DNA from: Roseimaritima multifibrata
GTDB taxonomy: Bacteria; Planctomycetota; Planctomycetia; Pirellulales; Pirellulaceae
Direction of reading: 5' to 3'
Assembly (NCBI RefSeq): GCF_007741495.1
Contig: NZ_CP036262.1
Span: forward strand, 6,324,001 to 6,388,000
DNA length: 64,000 nt
Each line of letters begins with the position of its first letter. The stretch's first letter is position 1. Made by a program: the position numbers and the translations under genes. This document shows positions 35,101-41,883 of the stretch, piece by piece. Under the pieces are notes generated by a model. The model was not told the origin of the DNA. It was given only the letters and a program-made list of their open reading frames with translations, and did no database searches.

Positions 35101-35566
35101 CCTACAGCAAGCTGTGACACTGGCGCAGCCGGGCGGATTCGTTTTCCCGTTTGTGGAGCTCGGGGCGCCGATAGCCGATCTGCTTCGGGGATTGCAAATG
35201 AAAGAGGTCGCCGTCGAGTTTATCGATCGGCTACATGCGGCTTTTTCCGATTCGGAAACCGAAGTGGAACCCAAAGTGTCCGGTATCGAACGGACTTCTC
35301 CCGCCGACCAATCGCCCTCTCGATCGCTCCCCAAACCGACGCACCAAATCGATGGAGTTGCGATCGATGCGCTCACCCTTCGTGAACTGGAAACGCTCGA
35401 ACTTTTGGCCCAGCGGCTGTACGACAAAGAAATCGCCAAAGCCATGTCGATCTCGGTTTGGACCGTGAAAAGTCATGTCAAGCACATCTATGAAAAGCTT
35501 CACGTCAACAACCGACGTCAAGCAATCCTCCAAGCGGAGGAACTGGGATTGCTCCAGGGAAAGTAA
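32120..35566 (+). CDS. Response regulator fused to a MalT-like NTPase regulator, two LuxR-type HTH domains
   Basis: This is a single frame of 1148 codons. Residues 1-120 are a receiver domain with acidic pair D9-D10, phospho-acceptor D55 (VIVMDITMPN) and K105 (GYLLKES). Residues about 152-212 are a NarL/LuxR HTH (SVKEIAATLGSSARSVQSRRK). From residue 238 the protein restarts like a MalT-type regulator (LGTKFHQPNV and SRRRLLDKL), with a Walker A APAGYGKSS (K280), Walker B-like LVLVLDDYH, then TPR-like helices to about 1040. Residues 1080-1148 are a second LuxR HTH (LTLRELETLELLAQ, KEIAKAMSISVWTVKSHVKH). MalT-type proteins are signal-transduction ATPases that oligomerise on DNA. The histidine kinase gene starts 20 bases downstream and is the likely partner. 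Having a receiver and two HTHs in one chain is unusual. Confidence 0.9.
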   Translation: MSISILLVDDHAMFRKGLRMLLNEEEDIDVIGEAEDGEEAIKVAIELSPDVIVMDITMPNVDGIEATQRIVSKLPHVKVIPLSIHSGKRFVENMLRAGAAGYLLKESAPEELVNAIRSVHQGDICLSSAISGVVVSEYVRLLSQPNSGDDRGELSEDEGLLLRLIAEGHSVKEIAATLGSSARSVQSRRKLLISKVGVSNVAELTEYARANQWAEGKAQVNVGASQNANGAVPTASILGTKFHQPNVSRDFVSRRRLLDKLDQSCELPLTLISAPAGYGKSSLMADWLASHHERCAAWLSLSESDSDLRTFVRYLVAAVEGQFPNACHETNTILQASQLPPCCEMADTLNNDLDVIEEPLVLVLDDYHLVSDPDVHELLENLLLHPPRPLHLVLITRHDPPLSLAALRANGWLTEIRQEDLRFSRLEVQSVLEKMTGATLSDIALTHLESELEGWIVGVYLVGLLLRNQPDPEEFIAGLKRGSQQIQDYLSEEVISSQPSTVRDRLLKVSMVERFCAPLVEALCDLDDGTDAQSTGKDFIEEIRRANLFVIPLDLHGEWFRFHHLFQYLLQGQFERSTSRADIAALHLRASKWFEAEELIDDAIEHSLVIGDTKRAAEIVERHARTMMNEDNWYVVEKWLARLPDAQVMKRPELLLARAWRHYYRLNFAAIPPILKRVDALMENSLESRKLSAEVAFFRAFFEFFQGEGEKSLKHIHYALKHTPLTDHEVRAESETFLGLAGQMQGERARVTETITEWLADSSSLNLSPIRETHLLATLSFMSFIASDPMGSAGYLMRMRVVGTANELEYPLAWCDYLEGIFHLRRGEVDLAIGLLEEATKRKYSQHARAAVDALVALAIAYQRQGQTKKSDATCQALNEFVSNLGPLFQPLADACAIRLAIMRGQSNVLQRWLSLSSPPIEVMLFWFEIPCITYCRALVAEGSSASLHTAQERLSEYAAANETQHNACQLIEVLCLQAVTEEKLGNTKRAIQYLQQAVTLAQPGGFVFPFVELGAPIADLLRGLQMKEVAVEFIDRLHAAFSDSETEVEPKVSGIERTSPADQSPSRSLPKPTHQIDGVAIDALTLRELETLELLAQRLYDKEIAKAMSISVWTVKSHVKHIYEKLHVNNRRQAILQAEELGLLQGK

Positions 35567-35585
35567 GCAATGTTCACAGGCCCCC

Positions 35586-36896
35586 ATGATGCATATCTCG
35601 ATCCTTCTTTTACGACACGTGGCGGCCTACCTGTTGTTTCTCGCCGTTGTGCTTGCGGCCGCGGGTAGCAGGTCCGGATTACAGAGCGGCGACGTGGTCA
35701 AATGGGTCATCATCGTAGCCGGGGCGGAGATCCTGATCTCCCTGCTTTTCGTCAGACGAAACCGGCTGCATTGGCGGTCCGTGTTGGGCCTGCGGGGAGC
35801 GGATCAGGAGACGACCGAGCGGAAGCGGGCCGAAAATGCGTTAGCAGAAAGCGAGCGACTTTTTCGTGCCACGTTCGAACAGGCAGCCGTTGGAATCGCT
35901 CATGTCGCACCCGACGGCAGCTTCCGACGGATCAATCAACGTTTTTGCGACATCATCGGTTACTCACAAGAGGAGATGCTGTCAGGAAACTTCCAAGGCA
36001 TCACCCACCCGGACGATCTTGAGGACGACGTCGGGCAGGTGGCGCAATTGCTTCGCGGCAACATTAATACCTACTCGCTCGAAAAGCGATATATCCGAAA
36101 AGAGGGTGACTTGGTTTGGGCCAGTCTCACGGTGTCGCTGGTTCGCAACGATGCCGGTGCCCCCGAATGGTTCGTGTCCGTCATCCAAGACATTAGCGAA
36201 CGCAAACACGTGGAGCAGGAGCTTTCTGCATACCGCGAACGACTGAAGGAATTGGCGTCCCAATTAACGGTCACCGAAGAGCGTGAGCGGCAGCGTCTTG
36301 CCACGGACCTGCACGACCATGTTTGCCAAACACTCGCTTTGATGCGTCTGCAACTAGCGACCCTGCGCAAGCGTATCACGGATCCCGAAGCGACCAGCCG
36401 ATTGGACGAATTCTCGGCTTCGCTGCTTCAGGCCAATCAGGATACGCGACACCTGATGTTCGAGCTTAGTTCTCCTACGCTGCATGAATTGGGATTGGCC
36501 GTTGCAATCGCTGAGTGGCTAGAGGAGGAAATCGAGAAGCGACATGGGCTCAAGACAGAATTCCAGAACATCGGCTTCACGCAGCATCTGGATGCAGACC
36601 TGCGTGCCGTTCTCTTTCGCAATGTCCGTGAACTACTGACAAACATCGTCAAACACGCCCAAGCTCAAAACGTGCACGTGACCCTACAACAGAGCGGAAC
36701 CACCGTCCGTCTGGTCGTCCAGGATGATGGCATTGGATTTGACCCGAATCACGCGATTGCGGACAAACGAGAACATCCTGGCTTCGGTTTGTTCAGCATC
36801 CAGGAGCGAATGGTCGACATGGGAGGATCGATGGACGTAGCCTCGGCCCCAGGGGAAGGTTGCACCGTCACTCTGACGCTTCCCGTGACCAATTAG
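35586..36896 (+). CDS. PAS-domain sensor histidine kinase (HisKA_3 type)
   Basis: The start at 35586/35589 (MMHIS) is preferred because the longer frame from 35475 overlaps the upstream gene out of frame. The 436-residue protein has two membrane segments (residues 5-27 and 38-56), a PAS domain at about 88-205 (RLFRATFEQAAVGIAHVAPD), and a HisKA_3 dimerisation region with His243 in RLATDLHDHVCQ. A HATPase follows (NIVKHAQAQNV, DDGIGFDP, GFGLFSIQERM). HisKA_3 kinases pair with NarL/FixJ-type receivers, matching the gene 20 bases upstream, so the two form a two-component system. The input ligand is unknown; the periplasmic loop is too short for a sensor domain, so the PAS domain is the likely sensor. 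Confidence 0.92.
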   Translation: MMHISILLLRHVAAYLLFLAVVLAAAGSRSGLQSGDVVKWVIIVAGAEILISLLFVRRNRLHWRSVLGLRGADQETTERKRAENALAESERLFRATFEQAAVGIAHVAPDGSFRRINQRFCDIIGYSQEEMLSGNFQGITHPDDLEDDVGQVAQLLRGNINTYSLEKRYIRKEGDLVWASLTVSLVRNDAGAPEWFVSVIQDISERKHVEQELSAYRERLKELASQLTVTEERERQRLATDLHDHVCQTLALMRLQLATLRKRITDPEATSRLDEFSASLLQANQDTRHLMFELSSPTLHELGLAVAIAEWLEEEIEKRHGLKTEFQNIGFTQHLDADLRAVLFRNVRELLTNIVKHAQAQNVHVTLQQSGTTVRLVVQDDGIGFDPNHAIADKREHPGFGLFSIQERMVDMGGSMDVASAPGEGCTVTLTLPVTN

Positions 36897-36901
36897 GCGA
36901 A

Positions 36902-36932
36902 TCTCCCTCATTTATCACTCGTTGTGAGTGAT
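36902..36932. promoter_or_regulatory. Palindromic upstream element, copy A
   Basis: TCTCCCTCATTTATC leads into ATCACTC-GTTGT-GAGTGAT (36914-36932), a perfect 7-bp dyad. The same element recurs 765 bases downstream at 37667-37697, ahead of the intact paralogue. Its conservation ahead of both gene copies suggests a regulator-binding site or promoter element. Confidence 0.5.
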
Positions 36933-36959
36933 GTGCTGTCCTTTCGAATCCCCCACAAT

Positions 36960-37169
36960 TAGCACTTAAGAGACAGGATTCATAGTCCTTTGTGGAAGTC
37001 GACGAAATGCCAAGCGAATCAGGACAATCCACAGCAGGTCACGGTGCTGACCGGTCAAGTATAGGATCAGGCCGCCCCGAGCGGCGTGCTTAACACCCTG
37101 CACCAATTGCACACGAAAATCTTGTCGGTGGACAGTGAGCCTTGTCACCAACTGGAAGAACATCCCTAA
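36960..37169 (+). pseudogene. Decayed copy of the small gene at 37777-38055
   Basis: In one frame the sequence reads NQDNPQQVTVLTGQV, a TAG stop at 37062-37064, then DQAAPSGVLNTLHQLHTKIL and SVDSEPCHQLEEHP with a TAA at 37167-37169. This aligns along its length with the C-terminal half of the intact protein downstream (SPVTTLSGQVQDQAALMGVL). The N-terminal half is not recognisable. The internal stop and missing start make it a pseudogene. Confidence 0.8.
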
Positions 37170-37199
37170 AAGGCCGTATCCGAGCAAAGGAGAGCTTTC

Positions 37200-37397
37200 A
37201 TGTTGGTCTTATCACGGAAAGAGAACGAGTCCATCGTCATTAACGGAAACATCAAAATTGTCGTGGCAGGAATCCAGGGAGGCAGAGTTACCATTGGAAT
37301 TCAAGCTCCGCGAAACGTGGCAATTCTTCGCCAGGAGATCGCCACGAAACCGTTGCGGCTACCAACGGAACACGCTCAACAGGAAGAACGAACATAA
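37200..37397 (+). CDS. csrA: Carbon storage regulator CsrA (RsmA)
   Basis: The 65-residue protein has the full CsrA signature: [36 protein letters not shown] and VAILRQEI. CsrA dimers bind GGA motifs in mRNA leaders and block or promote translation. AAAGGAGAGCTTTC before the ATG is a strong ribosome binding site. The gene lies between a decayed and an intact copy of a small unknown gene. A second, more diverged csrA-like gene is at 53516-53737. Confidence 0.95.
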   Translation: MLVLSRKENESIVINGNIKIVVAGIQGGRVTIGIQAPRNVAILRQEIATKPLRLPTEHAQQEERT

Positions 37398-37776
37398 GAC
37401 CGCCTTTTGGGAAGGCGCGTCAAGCATTTCTTTAAGAAACGGCAGGTGAAGAATCGCCGCGAAGCTGTGCAGAACGCGAAAGAAATTGGTTTGGTTAATG
37501 GGCGAGTAAACGGTTTCCTGCGCGTGCCGAAAATTCCCAAGCCACCTCGCCCTTCGGCAGAGGTCGCGGCCAGAGTCGCCGGAGCGGGCGAGATTGATTG
37601 TCACAATGTTCCAGTGTGACGCCAAGAAATCCCTCTCCCGGGCGCAGTTCGCTCTCCGCCACAGCGTCTCCCTCGTTTATCCCTCGTTGTGAGCGATGTT
37701 CTTTCGCAGGGGCTGCCAGATAATTGGGCTAAGACAGCACCGGGGAAATGCAATCCGTGGAGGCGAATGCAAACGA
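37398..37776. other. Intergenic region downstream of csrA
   Basis: A 70-codon frame at 37407-37619 (GRRVKHFFKKRQVKNRREAV) is basic but has no recognised family or ribosome binding site. The duplicated palindromic element copy B lies at 37667-37697 and probably serves the gene at 37777. Confidence 0.4.
37667..37697. promoter_or_regulatory. Palindromic upstream element, copy B
   Basis: TCTCCCTCGTTTATC followed by ATCCCTC-GTTGT-GAGCGAT (37679-37697) is the second copy of the element at 36902-36932. The dyad here has one mismatch. It lies 80 bases before the start of the intact small gene. Confidence 0.5.
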
Positions 37777-38055
37777 ATGGTGGACGAGAAGAAATGGCCG
37801 CAGATTCAGTCAGGTCAGCCTGCCTGTTATCGAATCGTCGTCGAAGGACGGTTGGACGCCCCATGGTCTGGCCGATTAGGCGGAATGCAAATCGTGGCAA
37901 GCTCCTCGGAAGACCAGTCGCCCGTCACGACGTTGAGTGGGCAAGTCCAAGATCAGGCAGCCCTGATGGGAGTGCTCAACAGCCTTTACCAGATGCGTTA
38001 CAAGATCCTTTCCGTCAACGGTGAGCCATGCGATGGCACAAACGAGAAGCATTAA
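37777..38055 (+). CDS. Small conserved protein of unknown function
   Basis: The start at 37777 (MVDEKKWPQIQ) is preferred to the upstream ATG at 37696 because the alignment with relatives begins here (YRIVVEGRLDAPWSGRLGGM). The 92-residue product has the layout of a widespread small protein: a YRIxVxGRLDxxWSxWLGGL start, an SPVTTLSGQVQDQAALMGVL core, and an ILSV end. It is common near stress and metabolism genes in Chloroflexi and Planctomycetes, without known function. A degenerate copy lies just upstream of csrA. Confidence 0.7.
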   Translation: MVDEKKWPQIQSGQPACYRIVVEGRLDAPWSGRLGGMQIVASSSEDQSPVTTLSGQVQDQAALMGVLNSLYQMRYKILSVNGEPCDGTNEKH

Positions 38056-38306
38056 TTCAACACTTAAAAAATCCGGTAAAAGCATGCACAAAAAGAGCCA
38101 TTTCACTGCGCCGGGGATCCTAGCGTCCGCGGAGGTGTCGGCTAAGCCAACAGAGCAGGATGGACGTGCGGAAATCGAACAAGATTTTGAAAGCGTCGCT
38201 GCCGGGCCACTGCTTCAGATGAGAGTCCACTGCGAACCCTTGAAGATCGATAAGGCGAAACAGTGGATTGAGAGTGGTGGAGATCAAGAACGGGAGGAAT
38301 GCAACC

Positions 38307-38420
38307 ATGGAATTTCTTGGTGTCTTTGCGATCGTCATTCTCTCGGTTCTGGACCTAACGCTGATTGGCGTTTGGGCCTTGCTGGGAATGATGCCCGGTC
38401 GGATTGCCCGCGGACGCACC
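38307..38420 (+). pseudogene. N-terminal fragment of a DUF3302-like small membrane protein
   Basis: GGGAGGAATGCAACC precedes the ATG at 38307, and the product begins MEFLGVFAIVILSVLDLTLI then GVWALLGMMPGRIARGRT. This matches the start of small inner-membrane DUF3302 proteins, which continue with an HPQADAI-type motif. Here the frame leaves the family at 38420, exactly where a HAD-phosphatase fragment begins in another frame, showing a deletion join. The 250 bases upstream (38056-38306) hold an open frame with no recognised features. Confidence 0.55.
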
Positions 38421-38706
38421 TGTTCTTCAATGACAAGGCGACCAAGCCCACGGGAATTGATTTACATATTAGCCGCAAACCGATCTTTGCAGGCGGAAAT
38501 GCACGCACCGGTGGCGACATCGGCATGTTGACGTATTGCCACAGCAACACTCTGCCGTCATTTCAATTGCTCGTCAATCACGATGATGACAAACGTGAAT
38601 TCGCGAATTCGCATATACCGAAAAAGAGAACGCTTCGCTCAAGCAGGCGAAGTCGCAGGGATGCAGCGTCGTCAACATGAAGTCGGATTGGAAGACCATA
38701 TTTTAA
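38417..38706 (+). pseudogene. C-terminal fragment of a HAD-family phosphatase, frameshifted
   Basis: The first frame reads HLFFNDKATKPTGIDLHISR, KPIFAGGNARTGGDIGMLTY and LLVNHDDDKREFA, then the second frame continues EFAYTEKENASLKQAKSQGC and VVNMKSDWKTIF with a TAA at 38704-38706. The GN..GD..ML and LLVHHDDxxREYAY...MKxDWKxxF features are those of HAD-family hydrolases. The frame change falls at an exact 8-bp tandem duplication, GAATTCGC at 38597-38604 and 38605-38612. The N-terminal catalytic part is absent. Confidence 0.75.
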
Positions 38707-38712
38707 AAGATT

Positions 38713-38781
38713 AAGTATTGGGCGGGAAAAGCATGGCTCGATCACGATTGGCAACCGGGCGAAATCGAGCTGATGAAGTAG
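38713..38781 (+). pseudogene. C-terminal tail of a DUF1254/DUF1214 protein
   Basis: The frame reads KYWAGKAWLDHDWQPGEIEL followed by MK and a TAG at 38779-38781. DUF1254/1214 proteins end with ...PWFDKTWRPGEIELMK, so this is the last 22 codons of such a gene. Other pieces of the same family lie 2.5 kb away at 41304-41490, on the far side of the intact sulfatase. Confidence 0.6.
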
Positions 38782-38872
38782 TGCAAGAAAACCACTGTCA
38801 AGAAGTCGAGAGAGAGGCACGTCGTCTTACCAAAATGACGAATAACACTTTTTTTCACAGGGAACGAACAAG

Positions 38873-41254
38873 ATGAAAAAGCAATTCTTCCTACCCATTC
38901 TGTCCATCGCAGTATTGCTGGTTTGCAATAACCAGTCTGCGATGGCGCAAGATGGTGCACCGTTCAAAATGGACAGAACGGTTCTGCCCATTCAGCCACC
39001 GACCTATGCACCGATTGAGGTGTTGGACGCCCGAGATGCCCAAAAGCCTCCGATGTTCCAGATCAAACCACCAGAGGACGCTCCCAACGTCGTCATCGTC
39101 TTGATTGATGACATTGGCTTTGGCGCGACCAGTACGTTTGGTGGAGCCATCGAAACACCGACCTTTGATCGCCTGGCAAACAACGGATTGCGTTTCAACC
39201 ATTTCCACACGACCGCTCTATGTTCGCCCACACGAGCCTCGTTGCTTTCCGGTCGGAATCATCACGAAGTCAACGTTGGCTGCGTGATGGAAATCGCCAC
39301 GGGGTTTCCTGGCAACCAGGGCGAACGATCGAACGACGCGAAATACTTTGCGGAAACACTACGACACAACGGGTACAGCACCGCTGCATTCGGAAAGTGG
39401 CACGAAACACCGACATGGGAAGTCTCGGTTTCCGGACCGTATTTCCGCTGGCCAACGCATTCTGGTTTTGACAAGTTCTACGGCTTTATTGGCGGCGAAA
39501 CCAATCAGTGGGATCCTGTGATTTTTGACGGGGTCACGAAAGTTCAGAAGAAAGACGATCCCGACTATCACTTCACCGCGGACATGACCAACGAAGCCAT
39601 CAATTGGATGAAGTTTCAACAGGCGATGACGCCAGAAAAACCGTTCTTTATTTACTACGCACCGGGAGCCGTGCACGCGCCGCACCACGCACCGAAAGAG
39701 TGGATCGAGAAGTATGACGGGAAATTCGATTCCGGTTGGCTCAAGTATCGCGAAGAGACGCTTGCTCGCCAAAAAGCGATGGGCATCGTTCCCCCAAATG
39801 CGAAGCTCGCACCGATGCCAACGGATATCAAGGATTGGGAAAAACTGAGCGACAAGGAACGTGAACTATTTGCGCTGCAAATGGAAGCGTTTGCCGGTTT
39901 CACCGAGCACACTGACAACCAAGTCGGGCGACTGGTCGATGCGATTGACGATATTGGAGCATTGGACAATACGCTGTTCATCTACATCATGGGCGACAAC
40001 GGCTCGAGTGGCGAAGGCGGCCTGGAAGGGACCTACAACGAGCTGGTTCACCTGAACGGCATCTTTGATGCGGAGACCGTCGACAGCATGCTGGCTCGCG
40101 CCGACGACTGGGGTGGCCCGAACTCGTTTCCTCACTTTTCTGCGGCATGGGCGGTAGCAACGGACGCACCGTTTACCTGGACCAAGCAAATGGCCGCCGA
40201 CTTTGGTGGCACGCGTAATGGAATGGTCATGCATTGGCCAAAAGGATTTAAGTCCAAGGGTGAGATTCGTTCGCAGTGGCACCACGTCAACGATGTTGCG
40301 GCGACCGTTTTGGAAGCGGCGAAACTGCCACAGCCAACGATGGTCAATGGCATTAAACAGAAGCCACTCTCTGGAGTGAGCATGTTGTATGCAACGGATG
40401 ATGCAAACGCCAAAGATCGACATACGACTCAGTACTTTGAGATGTTTGCCAACCGGGCGATCTATCACGAAGGTTGGTTGGCCCGCGCCGTTCATCGCGC
40501 TCCATGGAATAACGAGCCATTCCACACTTTGCAGACTGACGTCTGGGATCTCTACGACACCACGGAAGATTTCAGCCTAACGAACAATCTGGCCGAAACG
40601 CATCCTGAAAAACTGAAAAAGATGAAGGAACTGTTCAAGAAGGAGGCGATTGCCAACAGCGTCTATCCTTTGGATGACCGAGCTTATGAACGCTTCAACG
40701 CTGCCATCGCTGGCCGTCCGGACTTGATGGGTGACAGAACCAGCCTGACCCTCGGCCATGGCATGACGGGTATTCTCGAAAACACGTTCATCAACGAGAA
40801 GAATTCGTCCAAAACCATCGTTGCCAACGTGGATCTAAAAGGCAGTGACCGAGGTGTGATTCTTTGCCAGGGCGGTAAGTTTGGGGGCTGGGCTTTGTAC
40901 ATGGATCAAGGCAAGCCTGCGTACACCTACAACTGGTTTGGATTGAAGAGTTACACCGTCGCATCCACCAAAGCGATTGATAAAGACAAGGCCGAGATCA
41001 AATTGGTCTTTGAATATGAGGGAGGCGGAACCGGCAAAGGAGGCCAGGCCACTCTCTTGGTGGATGGCGAAAAAGTCGCCGAAGGCCGGATCGACAAGAC
41101 GCAGCCCGCGCTTTACTCAGCCGATGAAACAGCCGATGTCGGCATCGATGAATCGACACCTGTGGCGGACAAGGTCTTTAAGGATGTTGAGGATTCGAAG
41201 TTCACCGGTCGCGTGAACGACGTCACGATTAGCATCCCAGCGAAGAAGAAGTAG
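38873..41254 (+). CDS. Arylsulfatase, formylglycine-dependent (type I), exported
   Basis: The 793-residue protein has a signal peptide (ILSIAVLLVCNNQSAMAQ, to residue 26). The sulfatase metal-binding start is VVIVLIDDIGFGATSTFGG (D79, D80). The activation motif is Cys117-SPTRASLLSGR, whose Cys is converted to formylglycine. AFGKWHETP and FIYIMGDNGSSGEG complete the active site. Its length and a C-terminal beta-sandwich region (about 590-793) fit the larger arylsulfatase subgroup. It hydrolyses sulfate esters, probably from sulfated polysaccharides or glycolipids. GGGAACGAACAAG precedes the ATG. Gene fragments flank it on both sides, so it may be a newcomer to a decayed region or the sole survivor of a larger unit. 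Confidence 0.93.
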   Translation: MKKQFFLPILSIAVLLVCNNQSAMAQDGAPFKMDRTVLPIQPPTYAPIEVLDARDAQKPPMFQIKPPEDAPNVVIVLIDDIGFGATSTFGGAIETPTFDRLANNGLRFNHFHTTALCSPTRASLLSGRNHHEVNVGCVMEIATGFPGNQGERSNDAKYFAETLRHNGYSTAAFGKWHETPTWEVSVSGPYFRWPTHSGFDKFYGFIGGETNQWDPVIFDGVTKVQKKDDPDYHFTADMTNEAINWMKFQQAMTPEKPFFIYYAPGAVHAPHHAPKEWIEKYDGKFDSGWLKYREETLARQKAMGIVPPNAKLAPMPTDIKDWEKLSDKERELFALQMEAFAGFTEHTDNQVGRLVDAIDDIGALDNTLFIYIMGDNGSSGEGGLEGTYNELVHLNGIFDAETVDSMLARADDWGGPNSFPHFSAAWAVATDAPFTWTKQMAADFGGTRNGMVMHWPKGFKSKGEIRSQWHHVNDVAATVLEAAKLPQPTMVNGIKQKPLSGVSMLYATDDANAKDRHTTQYFEMFANRAIYHEGWLARAVHRAPWNNEPFHTLQTDVWDLYDTTEDFSLTNNLAETHPEKLKKMKELFKKEAIANSVYPLDDRAYERFNAAIAGRPDLMGDRTSLTLGHGMTGILENTFINEKNSSKTIVANVDLKGSDRGVILCQGGKFGGWALYMDQGKPAYTYNWFGLKSYTVASTKAIDKDKAEIKLVFEYEGGGTGKGGQATLLVDGEKVAEGRIDKTQPALYSADETADVGIDESTPVADKVFKDVEDSKFTGRVNDVTISIPAKKK

Positions 41255-41303
41255 AAAATGTGAACGATGCATGAGGGGCATGGACCATGCCCCTTGTGCA
41301 CCT

Positions 41304-41490
41304 GTTGGCGAGGTTGGCAATGGCGATCAGGCCGTGAAATGGTTCGAGGATCGTTGGAAGGTGTACCCATTGGCCACGGGATCTCGCGAGTGGCAGGCAA
41401 AGGGTCAGCCTATCTGGGCAGTTACTAGGATGCCGAAGGCAATGCCTTGATGGGCGGCAACCATTACAGGCTTCACGTCGGCCTTCCGCG
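41304..41490 (+). pseudogene. Internal fragment of a DUF1254/DUF1214 gene, deleted and frameshifted
   Basis: One frame gives GNGDQAVKWFEDRWKVYPLA followed by a jump to GQPIWAVT; the next frame gives DAEGNALMGGNHYRLHV. In intact DUF1254/1214 proteins these two blocks are about 200 residues apart and in one frame. At least one large internal deletion and one frameshift are therefore present. The fragment ends abruptly at a protein-kinase fragment. Confidence 0.65.
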
Positions 41491-41595
41491 GTCAAGCTTC
41501 TGAATGTGGACAGGACAGACAAACAAGCAGTCGCTCGGTTTGAACGCGAGGTGCAACGGACAAGCCAATTGACGCATCCGAATCCCAACGAATAG
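41491..41595 (+). pseudogene. N-lobe fragment of a Ser/Thr protein kinase
   Basis: The 34 codons VKLLNVDRTDKQAVARFERE then VQRTSQLTHPNPNE end at a TAG (41593-41595). ARFEREVQxTSQLTHPNT is the alpha-C helix region of bacterial Ser/Thr kinases, with the conserved Glu in FERE. Both sides are missing; it is joined directly to a DUF1254 fragment. Confidence 0.7.
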
Positions 41596-41628
41596 GAAGC
41601 TCACCTTTCGCCGCCAGGGCTGTAGCCG

Positions 41629-41847
41629 TCAAAAACGACCTAGCAATTCCAGTTTTTCGGGAATCACAAACTTGCCACACAGAAGCCAGAAGCCATGGTC
41701 GAATAAATCCGGAATATTGTTACCACGGAATCGACTGAGGTTGCGAAAAGAATACTCCCCCGTCATGGATAGCCCGCGGTACTTAATCGCGCGGCGTAGT
41801 CGTTCGCCCACGTTATCGTTTTCGAAGAAACTGAAGGCTTGCCGCAC
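41629..41847 (-). pseudogene. Fragment of a phosphate-selective-porin-like outer membrane protein
   Basis: The frame contains AIKYRGLSMTGEYSFRNLS and DLFDHGFWLLCGKFVIPEKL followed by ELLGRF and a stop. KYRGxSxTGEYxxR...GFxxQxGYFVIPxKLELxGR is a beta-strand pattern of OprO/P-type porins. The start region and the remaining strands are missing. It lies 36 bases past the end of the sulfatase gene at 41884 on the same strand. The assignment is by pattern only. Confidence 0.45.
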
Positions 41848-41883
41848 CCGGTTTGTCCTCGCGTTCTTTGAGGTAGGAAGCTT

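Noticed and set aside
38021-38680. A single 219-codon plus-strand gene
   Set aside because: The frame crosses a DUF3302 start in another frame and only part of a HAD phosphatase, and it ends through a frameshift. It is a composite of fragments.
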